A stretch of 64,000 nt of DNA from Acinetobacter calcoaceticus (GCF_016508255.1 NZ_JADVKT010000001.1:744001-808000); one strand, 5' to 3'. Counted from the stretch's first letter, positions 29,211-38,675 are shown. The notes: a model not told the origin generated them from the sequence alone. Made by a program: numbers and translations.

Positions 29211-30274
29211 GCCTGCGGTCCTCCATGTGCTGCCCATTCTCGGCGCAGTGGATAGTTCTTACGTAATAAATCAAATGCTTTTTGTTCTACCTGACCGTCT
29301 TTAATACAAGCACGTATGTTGGCATCATCTTGAGCAATGTCATAAATTTGAGTTAGTTTCTGCTTTAACACAGCCTTTAAATCATTTCCTGAAAAATAGT
29401 TTTCACATGTAGGTAACTGAGTCTCGAAACGCTTATTTATATCGAATCCAAATTTTTGGCAAAACGCTTCATAAATCATTTGTGTACCGCGAGCCTTCCC
29501 TTCGAGGCTATAACCAGCAATATGTGGTGTAGCTAAAGCCAACATATCTATTAGCTCTTCTGATATGACTGGTTCATGCTCAAATACGTCAAGCACAACT
29601 TGACGTTTGGTACGTTGAATATCTTCGATTAAAGCCGCTTCTTTAACGACTGGCCCACGTGCACTATTAATTAAAATCGTGTCAGGCTGAAGCGCTGCAA
29701 AAGCATGCTCATCAAAAAGATGATAAGTCGCATGCTCAACATTTTTGGTTAAAGGCACATGAATTGAAATCGCATTTGCTTGTTGCAGAAGAGTTTCTAA
29801 ACTCACATTTTCAATCGAATTTAACTGCACATAAGGGTCAAAGCCAATTACATTCCAGCCAAGCAATGCGGCCATATGTGCTAAACGTTTCCCAACGTTT
29901 CCAAGACCAACAATTCCTAGGGTAAATTTTTCTTGTTGTTCTAAAAGGTTAGCATCTAAATGCAGTAATGCGGTAATGACATATTCAGCAACTGCCTGTG
30001 CATTACAACCTGCTGCATTTGCCCATGCAATTCCTTGCTTTTCTAAAGCTTGAATATCTAAATGATCAGTGCCAATTGTAGCGCTGCCCACATATTTTAA
30101 TGCGGTATCTTGAATTAAACTCTGGTTCACTGCGGTGACTGAACGAACCAATAAAGCTTCTGCATCTTTTACATCTGCATGAGTTAAAGTACGTCCTGCC
30201 TGGTGTTGAATATCGCCAAACTCTGAAAAAAAGTAATCGGTAAATGCCAAGTTTTCATCTGCGACGATTTTCAT
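29207..30274 (-). CDS. pdxB: erythronate-4-phosphate dehydrogenase
   Basis: NAD-dependent D-isomer 2-hydroxyacid dehydrogenase of the pyridoxal phosphate pathway. Its product is passed to SerC, also in this window. MKIVADENLAFTDYFF opens the protein. The Rossmann motif is LGIVGLGNVGKRLAH, and the catalytic Arg, Glu and His follow in INSARGPVV, DVFEHEP and TPHIAGYS. 355 residues, with the C-terminal dimerisation domain present. The ATG at 30274 is chosen over one three codons upstream because it starts the conserved sequence. It is translationally coupled to epmA. Confidence 0.94.
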   Translation of the reverse strand: MKIVADENLAFTDYFFSEFGDIQHQAGRTLTHADVKDAEALLVRSVTAVNQSLIQDTALKYVGSATIGTDHLDIQALEKQGIAWANAAGCNAQAVAEYVITALLHLDANLLEQQEKFTLGIVGLGNVGKRLAHMAALLGWNVIGFDPYVQLNSIENVSLETLLQQANAISIHVPLTKNVEHATYHLFDEHAFAALQPDTILINSARGPVVKEAALIEDIQRTKRQVVLDVFEHEPVISEELIDMLALATPHIAGYSLEGKARGTQMIYEAFCQKFGFDINKRFETQLPTCENYFSGNDLKAVLKQKLTQIYDIAQDDANIRACIKDGQVEQKAFDLLRKNYPLRREWAAHGGPQA

Positions 30275-30378
30275 TGTCTGCAACCCATAGCTTATAAAAA
30301 CGTTATTATCCTTTGAGTTTTAGCAAAGTACAATGTTAAGTCCTTTAAATTAGCAGGCAATTTCCAACATCAAATTGT

Positions 30379-30771
30379 TTACAGGCCGCCACCAAAATAG
30401 AAATAAGCCATCACAGCTAGAGTCAACCAAATTAAAATAATGAGTACAGCAACCAAATAATTTTGGGGCCGTCTTTCTTGCTGTTCTAGCCATTCTTCAG
30501 CTTGTTGCTCTGCATCAAAAATGACTTGTTGGGGTGTAAAGCGAAGCGTTAACCAAATGAGAATTGGCAAAATTAAAACATTATCAATAAGCCCTAATAT
30601 CGGAATAAAATCTGGAATTAAATCAATTGGACTAAAAACATAGGCAACCGCAATCACGGCCAAAATTTTAGGCAATAACGGCATTTGAGGATGCTTAGAT
30701 GCAAACCACAGCATAATAATTTGTTTTTCTAGACGTTTTGCCCAATCCTTTAGAGATTGTAACCAAGACAT
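30379..30771 (-). CDS. YkvA/DUF1232 family membrane protein
   Basis: 130 residues. The DUF1232 core is visible: LPKILAVIAVAYVFSPIDLIPDFIPILGLIDN, here two hydrophobic stretches broken by the conserved SPIDLIPDF. A third span at about 103-125 ends the protein. Function of the family is unknown. It lies in the same direction as pdxB, with about 100 bases between them. Confidence 0.88.
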   Translation of the reverse strand: MSWLQSLKDWAKRLEKQIIMLWFASKHPQMPLLPKILAVIAVAYVFSPIDLIPDFIPILGLIDNVLILPILIWLTLRFTPQQVIFDAEQQAEEWLEQQERRPQNYLVAVLIILIWLTLAVMAYFYFGGGL

Positions 30772-30895
30772 TTGGACACACTCTGACCTACCAGAATTTG
30801 ATAATAAGGTATAAATCTCATATCTAGCTTAAAATTAGGGAAAATAGAAATGCGTATTTCTATTATTTTTAATAATTCTTTTCATAAAAGTTTAT

Positions 30896-31708
30896 TTAAC
30901 CATTATTTTTAGTATTTTCTACTTCTGTATATAAAACAAAACCATCCCCCCGACAAAAACTCGCTAACGTTAAACCTGATTTTTTTGCTAATCGAATTGC
31001 CATGCTCGTTGGTGCTGAAATTGACGCTAATAAGCCAATATTCAACTGGGCGCATTTACGAATTAATTCATAGCTTGCACGACTCGTCATGACAACAAAA
31101 CCTAAGCTGGTATCATAGTTTTGTTGAGCTAAGTAACCCAGCAATTTGTCTAATGCATTATGACGACCTACATCTTCAAATAAAGCTAAAATTTGGCCAT
31201 CAACCACCCAAGCTGCTGCATGGGCGCCACCTGTTAAAGCCGTAATTTCTTGTTGATTTTTTAGCTGAGAAATCGCATTAGGTATTTGCTCAAGCCATGC
31301 TCTAGAGGCTTGCGTTGTAATTTTAGGAATATCTAGATGAAACTGCTCTAAACTCTCGATGCCACATAAACCACACCCCGTACGACCAACCATCATTCGC
31401 CGATGTTCTTTTAATGCAGTAAATGCTCTAGATGAAATGGTCATTTCAACTGTAGTCCCCAATTCATTTTGATGAATATCGAGGGCGTACAGTTCTTTTA
31501 AGCTTTTCAGAATCCCTTCTGACAGACTAAAACCTTTAGCAAATAAATCGATATCTGTAGGAGTTGCCATCATTACGGCGTGAGAAATGCCGTTATAGAC
31601 CAAAGCAATAGGATGCTCTTGAACAATATTGTCTAAAACACTTTCAGATTCAGTTTTGTTAAACCGCTGTACTTGTAATGTTTCAACCCCATGAGAATTT
31701 GGTGTCAA
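30896..31708 (-). CDS. fdhD: formate dehydrogenase accessory sulfurtransferase FdhD
   Basis: Sulfurtransferase that passes sulfur from IscS to the molybdenum cofactor of formate dehydrogenases. The conserved cysteine pair lies in GRTGCGLCGIESL. ALTGGAHAAAWV, EDVGRHNALDKLLG and SRASYELIRKCAQLNIG are family motifs. The reading frame begins with a TTG at 31708 that has AAAGGA upstream at good spacing, and no ATG fits as well. It lies downstream of a molybdopterin oxidoreductase, its expected client, with a small hairpin between them. Confidence 0.93.
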   Translation of the reverse strand: MTPNSHGVETLQVQRFNKTESESVLDNIVQEHPIALVYNGISHAVMMATPTDIDLFAKGFSLSEGILKSLKELYALDIHQNELGTTVEMTISSRAFTALKEHRRMMVGRTGCGLCGIESLEQFHLDIPKITTQASRAWLEQIPNAISQLKNQQEITALTGGAHAAAWVVDGQILALFEDVGRHNALDKLLGYLAQQNYDTSLGFVVMTSRASYELIRKCAQLNIGLLASISAPTSMAIRLAKKSGLTLASFCRGDGFVLYTEVENTKNNG

Positions 31709-31729
31709 AATGATTTCCTTTATTTGGAA

Positions 31730-31752
31730 ATGGCGCTTGTTTATAGCGCCAT
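31730..31752. other. hairpin between molybdoenzyme gene and fdhD
   Basis: ATGGCGCT-TGTTTAT-AGCGCCAT stem of eight pairs in the 79-base gap. It has no good T tract on the minus strand, so it may tune expression or message stability between the two genes instead of ending transcription. Confidence 0.45.
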
Positions 31753-31787
31753 GTGTTTAGATTACAGGTTTTAAGATTACATTTAGC

Positions 31788-34196
31788 CTAGAGACTACTC
31801 ACTTTTTTATCGGCTTCTTCAGGGTCAACTGCTGTTGCCAAGTTAAAATGTTCCGGTGCATTTCCGGGATGCAAAATCACAGGAACACTTTTTGAAGCGG
31901 GAATCTTGGCATATTTATCATGACTGCTTAATGCCACCAATGGATTTGTTTCCGGATAGTAAGCCGCCAAACTGCCACGTGGAATGTTGTACGGCACAAT
32001 ACGGAAACTGTGCACAATCCGTTTAACCCCATCCGAGAAAACACTTTCAATATCGACCCACTGATTTGCTTCAAAACCTGCTTCATCAATATCGGCTTGA
32101 TTCATGAACAATACACGGCGTTGACCAAAGACCCCTCGGTAACGATCATCAAGACCATATAATGTTGTATTGTATTGGTCGTGAGAACGAGTGGTCATTA
32201 AGGTATAAACCTTGCTATCTGTATACGCATCAGCATACTGATTTTCTTTATCGCCATAGACTTCATTCAGTGGTGTAATCATAAACTGCGCTTTACCACT
32301 TTTTGTATTCCAGATGTGCTGATTGGCTGGATGCTCTAAGTGGAAACCACCTGGTTCATAGACCCGTAAATTAAAATCATGGAATTCATCAAATACATCG
32401 GCAATTGAGTCACGAATACGGTCATAACTTTCAATGTACCATTTCCATTTAACCTGACTGTCTGGCAATACTGCCTCTGCCATTCTTGCCACAATATCTG
32501 GTTCAGATAAAATATTTTCAGAAATTGGAGTATTACGCCCTGCCGACAGGTGAACATTACTCATCGAGTCTTCTACAGTAATCGCCTGCGGCCCATGGAG
32601 CTGCTCATCAATTTCGGTACGACCTAAACAAGGTAAAATGAGCGCATCTTTACCACACACCAAATGGCTACGATTTAACTTAGTTGCTACATGAACGGTT
32701 AAATCACATTTTCTGAGGGCTTCTTGGGTATATGGTGTATCTGGGGTTGCAACTGCAAAGTTTCCGCCCAAACCAATAAAGACTTTTACCTCACCCTCGG
32801 CCATGGCTTTAATGGTTTCGACCACGCCATGCCCATTTTTTCTTGGTGATTTAATACCGAACACACGATCAATGTTATCGAGTAATTTAGGGCTAGGCAG
32901 TTCATTAATGCCCATGGTTCGGTCGCCTTGCACGTTACTGTGCCCACGAACAGGACAAAGCCCTGCACCTGGTCGACCAATTTGTCCACGTGCCAATAAT
33001 AAGTTCGCTAACATATGAACATTGGCAGTACCGTGACGATGTTGAGTAATACCCATTCCCCAACAGAAAATAGAGCGCTCAGAGTCTAAAAACAGTTTGG
33101 CAAGTTTTTCTAAATGTTCAGCAGATAGACCCGAATGTTTATAGACATCTGCCCATTCGGTTCTTTCAATCTCAGCAATCATTTCATCGAAGCCCACCGT
33201 ATTGACCGCAATAAAATTTCGATCAAAAACACTTGGTTTACCCGAAGCCAGCGCTTTTTTATCCCATTCATTTAAGTGCTTTAAAATACCTAACATCAGT
33301 GCATAGTCACCACCAATTTTAGGTTGGAAATAATAGCGACTGATGGGGGTACTGCCATTGGTCATCATTTCAAGCGGTGCTTGCGGGTCTTGGAAACGCT
33401 CTAAACCTCTTTCTTTAATTGGGTTAATCGCAATAATGTTACCGCCACGCTTAGACACTTCTCGCAGAGTACCTAACATACGTGGATGATTGGTTCCCGG
33501 GTTATGTCCAAAGCTAAAAATTGCATCGGCTAAATCAAAGTCATCTAAAGTCACTGTACCTTTGCCTAAACCAATTGAGTCAAGCAAGCCTACACTTGTC
33601 GTTTCATGGCACATGTTCGAGCAGTCTGGAAAATTATTCGTTCCAAAACTTCGTACAAACAATTGATATAAAAAGGCAGCTTCATTACTGGCGCGGCCCG
33701 ACGTATAAAACGCCGCTTGGTCAGGGTTGTCTAGCGCATGTAAATGTTTGGCAATGAGCTGAAATGCTTCATCCCATGAAATAGGTAGATATTTATCGGT
33801 TGCCGCATCGTAGCGAACTGGATCGGTTAAGCGACCTAAGTCTTCCAGAAAAAAATCGCTTTGTTCTGATAGCCAACTGACGGTATGACCTGCGAAATAT
33901 TCAGGAGTCACTGTTTTACTGGTTGCTTCAAAGGCAACCGCTTTTGCGCCATTTTCACAAAAGTTAAAAGCATGAGCATCTTTCTTTTCTGGCCACGCAC
34001 AGCCGGGACAATCAAAACCGGTAGGCTGGTTAATATTGAGTAAGGTAATTGAACCTTTTTTTAAAATATCTTGTCGCTTTAAGTTTCGAGCGACACTGAG
34101 TAGTGCCCCCCATCCGCCCGCAGGATGAGTATAGGGTTCAATTCGTGCAAAGCCGTTATTTTCCTGAATATGCTTTTGTTCTTCTGAATTATCCAC
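31788..34196 (-). CDS. FdhF/YdeP-family molybdopterin oxidoreductase
   Basis: 802-residue bis-MGD oxidoreductase of the YdeP branch. The N-terminus has GFDCPGCAWPEKKDAH, a reduced cysteine motif in place of the usual four-cysteine iron-sulfur site. Molybdopterin-binding stretches are YTSGRASNEAAFLYQLF, NMCHETTSVGL and FSFGHNPGTNHPRMLGTL, and the C-terminal domain shows TTRSHDQYNTTLYGLDDRYRG. No selenocysteine codon is seen. The true substrate of YdeP-like enzymes is unclear. Start: GTG at 34196 with AGAGGA upstream. With fdhD directly downstream, a formate-dehydrogenase-like role is plausible. Confidence 0.9.
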   Translation of the reverse strand: MDNSEEQKHIQENNGFARIEPYTHPAGGWGALLSVARNLKRQDILKKGSITLLNINQPTGFDCPGCAWPEKKDAHAFNFCENGAKAVAFEATSKTVTPEYFAGHTVSWLSEQSDFFLEDLGRLTDPVRYDAATDKYLPISWDEAFQLIAKHLHALDNPDQAAFYTSGRASNEAAFLYQLFVRSFGTNNFPDCSNMCHETTSVGLLDSIGLGKGTVTLDDFDLADAIFSFGHNPGTNHPRMLGTLREVSKRGGNIIAINPIKERGLERFQDPQAPLEMMTNGSTPISRYYFQPKIGGDYALMLGILKHLNEWDKKALASGKPSVFDRNFIAVNTVGFDEMIAEIERTEWADVYKHSGLSAEHLEKLAKLFLDSERSIFCWGMGITQHRHGTANVHMLANLLLARGQIGRPGAGLCPVRGHSNVQGDRTMGINELPSPKLLDNIDRVFGIKSPRKNGHGVVETIKAMAEGEVKVFIGLGGNFAVATPDTPYTQEALRKCDLTVHVATKLNRSHLVCGKDALILPCLGRTEIDEQLHGPQAITVEDSMSNVHLSAGRNTPISENILSEPDIVARMAEAVLPDSQVKWKWYIESYDRIRDSIADVFDEFHDFNLRVYEPGGFHLEHPANQHIWNTKSGKAQFMITPLNEVYGDKENQYADAYTDSKVYTLMTTRSHDQYNTTLYGLDDRYRGVFGQRRVLFMNQADIDEAGFEANQWVDIESVFSDGVKRIVHSFRIVPYNIPRGSLAAYYPETNPLVALSSHDKYAKIPASKSVPVILHPGNAPEHFNLATAVDPEEADKKVSSL

Positions 34197-34592
34197 TTTG
34201 TCATCCTCTTATTTCTTTTTACACATTCAACAGATGCAATAAATTCACAATTTAATTATGGTTATATCTACGCTATCTGCTGTCTAGCTTATGGGTAGAG
34301 TCCGCTTTTTATGCTATTCCCAATATTTTAAAAGCTGGCTCAATCGTTCTTATAATATGTGCCATATTTTTTATAATTACAATAATTTAGCAAAATCTAA
34401 AAAATCATTTAAATTAAATAATAACAATACCTTAACCTCAGAAAGATCTATTTTTTACAGATAAAAACATAATTAACTTTATATTTTTCACAAATAGAAA
34501 TGGTGTGATGAACTGAAATTTACGTCATTTTAAGTAGGTTTTTATCGGTTTAAGCAGTATAAATTAATTGAAAAAACAGATTTAGAGAACGT
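34197..34592. other. divergent intergenic region molybdoenzyme / glycerate kinase
   Basis: About 395 AT-rich bases between divergent genes. Promoters for both are expected. No ORF, dyad or RNA gene is clear by eye. Confidence 0.4.
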
Positions 34593-35735
34593 ATGAAGGT
34601 TGTGATTGCGCCAGATTCTTTTAAAGACAGCCTGTCGGCTTTGGGCGTAGCACAGGCAATTGCTCAAGCATGGCAAGAGGTTTTTCCTGAGGCCGAAACA
34701 ATTCTATGCCCTATGGCAGATGGGGGTGAAGGCACACTTGAAGCAGTGTTAGAAGTCTGCAAAGGTGAATGGCGTGAAAAAACCGTAATGGGGCCATTAG
34801 GTCAGCCTGTTCAAGCAAAATGGGGATGGTTAGAACAACAAAAAATAGCCATGATTGAAATGGCTCAAGCCAGCGGCATACAGTTAGTGCCACCTTCAGA
34901 ACGTGATGCCTGCCAAAGCACAACATTTGGAACAGGTCAGCTTATTTTAGATGCTTTAGACGCAGGTGCAAAAGACATTATTTTAACTGTGGGTGGTAGT
35001 GCAACCAACGATGGCGGCACTGGTTTATTAACTGCATTAGGTGCACGTTTATTAGACTCAAACCAACACGTTTTACCCAATGGTGGCCTAACCTTACAAA
35101 ATCTGTCAAAAATTGATTTAACTCATTTCGACCCGCGTATTCAGCAAACACGTTTTTTATTGGCTGCCGATGTGACAAATCCACTCTGTGGCCCAAACGG
35201 GGCATCTTATATTTTTGGTCCACAAAAAGGTGCTACCCCTGCTCAAGTACAGTTACTTGATGAAGCTCTTGCCCACTTTGCCGATGTCTCTGCACACTTA
35301 CTCGGTTTCGATAAAAGAGATGAAGCTGGCTCTGGCGCGGCTGGAGGTTTAGGCTTTGCAGCCAAAAGCTATTTAAATGCTGAGTTTAAGGCTGGCGTTG
35401 AAGTTGTGGCTGAACTCAACCAACTGGCCAGTAAAATTTCCAATGCAGATTGGGTCATTACGGGTGAAGGTAAATTTGACCGACAGACGTTAAATGGCAA
35501 AACAGTTTTTGGGATTAGTCGAGTCGCGAAAATGCAAAATATACCTGTTATTGTGATTGCAGGAACTTTAGGCGAAGGCTACCAAGCGCTTTATGAACAT
35601 GGCGTTACGGCTGCTTTTTCACTGACAAATGGTCCAATCAGATTAGAACAAGCCTGCGAACATGCATCAGAACTCATTTTCGATAGAACAATTGATATTG
35701 CTAGATTAATTAAGTTTAATCTGAAGCAACCATAA
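34593..35735 (+). CDS. glycerate kinase (GarK/GlxK family)
   Basis: Phosphorylates D-glycerate at the end of glyoxylate, glucarate or hydroxypyruvate catabolism. MKVVIAPDSFKDSLSALGVAQAI is the family start, followed by CPMADGGEGTLEA, VGGSATNDGGTG, AGSGAAGGLGFA and WVITGEGKFDRQTLNGK, the last four forming the glycine-rich active site. 380 residues. Whether it makes 2- or 3-phosphoglycerate cannot be told reliably by eye. The nitroreductase gene follows after 52 bases and may be co-transcribed. Confidence 0.93.
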   Translation: MKVVIAPDSFKDSLSALGVAQAIAQAWQEVFPEAETILCPMADGGEGTLEAVLEVCKGEWREKTVMGPLGQPVQAKWGWLEQQKIAMIEMAQASGIQLVPPSERDACQSTTFGTGQLILDALDAGAKDIILTVGGSATNDGGTGLLTALGARLLDSNQHVLPNGGLTLQNLSKIDLTHFDPRIQQTRFLLAADVTNPLCGPNGASYIFGPQKGATPAQVQLLDEALAHFADVSAHLLGFDKRDEAGSGAAGGLGFAAKSYLNAEFKAGVEVVAELNQLASKISNADWVITGEGKFDRQTLNGKTVFGISRVAKMQNIPVIVIAGTLGEGYQALYEHGVTAAFSLTNGPIRLEQACEHASELIFDRTIDIARLIKFNLKQP

Positions 35736-35787
35736 CAATTTACCCAGTAATCTTTAAAACGGTTAAACCAACAAATAGGAATGTCTT

Positions 35788-36393
35788 ATGAACGTTATTG
35801 ATGCTATTCAGAAACGTCGTGCTATTAAGCGCTTCGATCCTTCATTTCAACTCTCTGAAGAAAATAAACAACAGTTATTACATGAAGTTTTAGCAAATGC
35901 ACCAAGTGCATTTAATTTGCAGCACTGGCGCCCTGTTGTAATTGAAGATGCTGAACTAAGACAAAAAATTCGTACTATTGCGTGGGACCAACCACAAGTG
36001 ACTGAAGCATCCTTACTCATTGTTTTATGCGCAAAAGTAAGCTCGTGGGAAACTGATGCTAAACGTGTGTGGGATGGGGCTGCTCCGGAAGTTCAAAATA
36101 TTATGGTTGGTGCAATTGATCAATATTACCGTGACCGCCCACAAACCCAACGTGACGAAGTGATGCGTAGTGCGGGTATTTTTGCTCAGACCTTAATGCT
36201 TCTTGCTCAAGAGCATGGTTTAGACAGTTGCCCAATGGATGGTTTTGATTTTGATGCGATGGCGAAGCTCATTAACTTACCTGAAGATCATGTGGTGTGT
36301 TTAATGATTGCAGTTGGTAAATCAGCGACTCAACCTTACCCACGTGTGGGCAAACTTCCTTTTGATGATGTAATTATTAAAAATACATTCTAA
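35788..36393 (+). CDS. nitroreductase-family protein
   Basis: FMN-dependent NAD(P)H oxidoreductase of 201 residues. IQKRRAIKRFDPSFQLSEE has the FMN-phosphate Arg cluster, and LANAPSAFNLQHWRPVVIE is the second FMN motif (usually PSxxNxQPW). The C-terminal SCPMDGFD and AVGKSATQPYPRVGKLPFDDV also fit. The physiological substrate is unknown. AGGAATG lies just before the ATG. It is convergent with the TetR gene, with a long terminator between them. Confidence 0.9.
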   Translation: MNVIDAIQKRRAIKRFDPSFQLSEENKQQLLHEVLANAPSAFNLQHWRPVVIEDAELRQKIRTIAWDQPQVTEASLLIVLCAKVSSWETDAKRVWDGAAPEVQNIMVGAIDQYYRDRPQTQRDEVMRSAGIFAQTLMLLAQEHGLDSCPMDGFDFDAMAKLINLPEDHVVCLMIAVGKSATQPYPRVGKLPFDDVIIKNTF

Positions 36394-36410
36394 GTTTTTA
36401 GTCAGATTTT

Positions 36411-36457
36411 AGGCTTCCATACTATTTCTTAATTTTATTATGAATAGTTGGAAGCCT
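36411..36457. terminator. bidirectional terminator between nitroreductase and TetR gene
   Basis: AGGCTTCCA / TGGAAGCCT with an inner ACTATT/AATAGT pairing, followed by TTTAATTTT, between convergent genes. Confidence 0.8.
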
Positions 36458-36492
36458 TTAATTTTGTATCATGATAAAGCTGATTTTGAGTC

Positions 36493-37047
36493 CTATTTAA
36501 ACTGGATCAGAAAATAATCTAATAATTTCTCCCTTTCCCCTGCCTTATTTGGGTCTAAAAGTTGAACCATCGCCCCATCAATCACAAACAAGAACATATG
36601 CGCATCTTGTTTAGAAGCATTTTCATTGGTTGTTAAAAGTAAATTATAGATTTCATTAATGAACCACTTTCGATATTCAACGACCACCTGATACGCCTTG
36701 GGATGTGTTTTTGAAATCTCAAAAATAGCTTTGAAAGGCAAATGATAGAGTCCGTCTAAATCTGCATGTAAAAAGTAAATTTTGCGAAGCTTTTCAAGCA
36801 GGGTTAAGTCTTTTTGAACGTAGATGATTGAAATGACCTCTTGTTTAAGTCCATCTTTTTGAAAGGTTAAACTCATTTCAATAAGACGTTCTTTTGAGTG
36901 AAAGTAATTATAAAAAGTGGCTTTAGGCGTTTTTGACGATTCAATAATTCTGTCTACTCCGACTTTATGAAACCCGTATGTATTAAAAAGAAATCGGGAG
37001 GTATGAAGCACGCTTAAAGCACGAAATGGAAGATCTGAATGTGGCAT
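36493..37047 (-). CDS. TetR-family transcriptional regulator
   Basis: 184 residues. The N-terminal helix-turn-helix reads ALSVLHTSRFLFNTYGFHKVGVDRI and then IESSKTPKATFYNYFHSKERLI, the standard TetR pattern. The C-terminal ligand domain is divergent. The open frame runs 39 codons further upstream without family resemblance, so the ATG at 37047 is chosen. Its target is unknown; the convergent nitroreductase is a neighbour but not divergently arranged, so autoregulation or a distant target is as likely. It marks the last ordinary gene before the accessory region. Confidence 0.87.
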   Translation of the reverse strand: MPHSDLPFRALSVLHTSRFLFNTYGFHKVGVDRIIESSKTPKATFYNYFHSKERLIEMSLTFQKDGLKQEVISIIYVQKDLTLLEKLRKIYFLHADLDGLYHLPFKAIFEISKTHPKAYQVVVEYRKWFINEIYNLLLTTNENASKQDAHMFLFVIDGAMVQLLDPNKAGEREKLLDYFLIQFK

Positions 37048-37164
37048 AGTTTTACCGTTATAAATTAAATTTTTGTTGTATATAAATGAGATATAAAATC
37101 CGCTGCCTTTTAGGGAGAAAAAAGGCATAGCAAAGCCGTAAAGACTGTGCGTGGCACATCTCAA

Positions 37165-37600
37165 GTTTTATTGTTGCTAAGTTTTTTGAGCCGTAATGAC
37201 TTAAAGTCTGAAAAGCTTAAAGCCCATCAGACTGTTTAAAGTTGATTTAAGTTGTGTCGTTATAGCTTTTGGCAAAGGCTGCCAAGAAATAATGGATGTG
37301 CAAAGCCAACTCCTTTTTATTGGGAGTTCTGCCAGACATTTTAATTATGGTGGCAGAACGAAAAGGGGTTAGCAGACTGGTCAAACGTGGCCAGCACACC
37401 CGAAGGTGTCCCCCTCCCGTTCCGCCGCAGAGGGGGCACGAGGGCACAACACTAAAAGTATGAAACTTTTAATGCACGTTTGATGCGGTCTGCTAAAACC
37501 GACTGGCAATGTGGCCAGCAGGCAAAGGATAGTGCCCAGCCCTTTTGCAGTCAAGCACACAACATGACATTTGTTTTAAATTAGATCATTAAAAAGTAAG
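37165..37600 (-). pseudogene. GC-richer remnant resembling a phage-satellite Ash leader
   Basis: A GC-rich patch inside AT-rich DNA. On the minus strand one frame reads RRNGRGTPSGVLATFDQSAN followed by PFSFCHHN and a stop. A second frame then continues MSGRTPNKKELALH for about 30 residues to 37247. The PSGVLAT-x-x-NPF wording is like the short Ash proteins of P4-type satellites, as I remember them. Two frames being needed suggests decay or frameshift. It also contains a GTGTCCCCCTC/GAGGGGGCAC hairpin at 37405-37439. No integrase, primase or attachment site accompanies it, so the identity is tentative. Confidence 0.35.
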
Positions 37601-37650
37601 AATAAATAATGAGTGAGTTATTGTTAAATGAGGGTTTATACAGGGGAAAT

Positions 37651-37675
37651 AAAAACAGCCTTGGAAGGCTGTTTT
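37651..37675. terminator. terminator of the zinc-ribbon/membrane gene pair
   Basis: AAAAACAGCCTT-GG-AAGGCTGTTTT palindrome, 55 bases downstream of the 158-residue ORF on the minus strand. Confidence 0.85.
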
Positions 37676-37729
37676 AGGTATAGGTAAGTGCGTGGTATTA
37701 ATTTTAGGAGAATTAAACAAATAACTGTA

Positions 37730-38206
37730 TTAACTAACTATTTCAATATCCTTTGAGTTTTGTTTTTTAAATTGATCATCCCATGTAATCCTAACAGTAA
37801 ACTTACTTGGAAAGTCCATTCCTCTTGAATAGGAGAGCTTTCCTGAATGTCCTGAAACAATATTCATAGGAAAAATTTCATCAATATCCCAAAAACATCC
37901 AATATAAGCGCTATCAATTAAAACTTCTAAATAAACGTTTTCAGCAGAAGCCTTACCAGCATTAGTTATTATCACCTGATAATTTCCTTTTGCCCCTATT
38001 TTGTATGCTCGAATATCAGCCTTATTTTGTTCATTAGAGTAGTCTTTTTCTTTAGTAATTAAGAGGCTATTGATTTCAACCTGTTGTTCTAGAATCTTCT
38101 TGTTAAGTTTTTTAAAAGAAAAAAAACTATATATTGAAAATACTATTGATATACCTGCAAAAATAGCCGAAATTCCAGCTATTGTAATTTCCCAATTTAT
38201 ATCCAT
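37730..38206 (-). CDS. hypothetical membrane-anchored protein, 158 aa
   Basis: Unrecognised. Residues about 8-28 are one membrane span (IAGISAIFAGISIVFSIYSFF) followed by a short coiled-coil-like stretch (KKLNKKILEQQVEINSLLI). The rest looks like a beta-sandwich domain with YQVIITNAGKASAENVYLEV and TVRITWDD, reminiscent of CARDB/immunoglobulin-like folds. It lies seven bases downstream of the zinc-ribbon gene, on the same strand, and probably in one operon. AT-rich composition and lack of known neighbours suggest accessory DNA. Confidence 0.72.
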   Translation of the reverse strand: MDINWEITIAGISAIFAGISIVFSIYSFFSFKKLNKKILEQQVEINSLLITKEKDYSNEQNKADIRAYKIGAKGNYQVIITNAGKASAENVYLEVLIDSAYIGCFWDIDEIFPMNIVSGHSGKLSYSRGMDFPSKFTVRITWDDQFKKQNSKDIEIVS

Positions 38207-38213
38207 GAATTAC

Positions 38214-38447
38214 TTATTTCCATCCTTTACCTTTAAATATTTTTTTCATTTCTTTAGCTAAATCTTTAGCTATTTTATTAGTATCTATCTTGTCTGTAAT
38301 ATGATTTTGTTCAATTAGCTCATCTTTATGAAGCATTAAATTACAAGTATCACATGTAACTATTTGGTTTTCATCAATAGAAAAAAGAGTATTCTCACAA
38401 TTAGGACAAACTAAAGTAATCTGTTGATCTGGAATATTGAGCTTCAT
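38214..38447 (-). CDS. small zinc-ribbon protein, 77 aa
   Basis: Unrecognised small protein with two CxxC knuckles, CPNCENTLFS and CDTCNLML, about 20 residues apart. This is a classic zinc ribbon. A Lys-rich C-terminus (DLAKEMKKIFKGKGWK) follows. It could be a regulator or an adaptor for the membrane protein next to it. The first of two co-directional genes in the accessory region. Confidence 0.72.
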   Translation of the reverse strand: MKLNIPDQQITLVCPNCENTLFSIDENQIVTCDTCNLMLHKDELIEQNHITDKIDTNKIAKDLAKEMKKIFKGKGWK

Positions 38448-38675
38448 ATTAATAATATCCTGAATTAAATAATAAATTTATAAAATATATCATCTAAAAA
38501 CAAGAAAAAAATATAAACAAAGCGACAACAACTGTCGTGCACAATATATACATATTAATATAATGGCCTTTATATGAAATATAAAAATAAAAAAGTGCTC
38601 CCTCCTCTTTCTAACTTTCACAAAAGAGATTCTTATTAGATACAACCTAATTTAACGTGCAGGTAAAAATTCTTC

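Noticed and set aside
37247..37447. 66-residue ORF with CPLCGG, read as a zinc-binding protein
   Set aside because: Only one Cys pair, in a GC hairpin, and the family-like wording lies in another frame. Treated as remnant.
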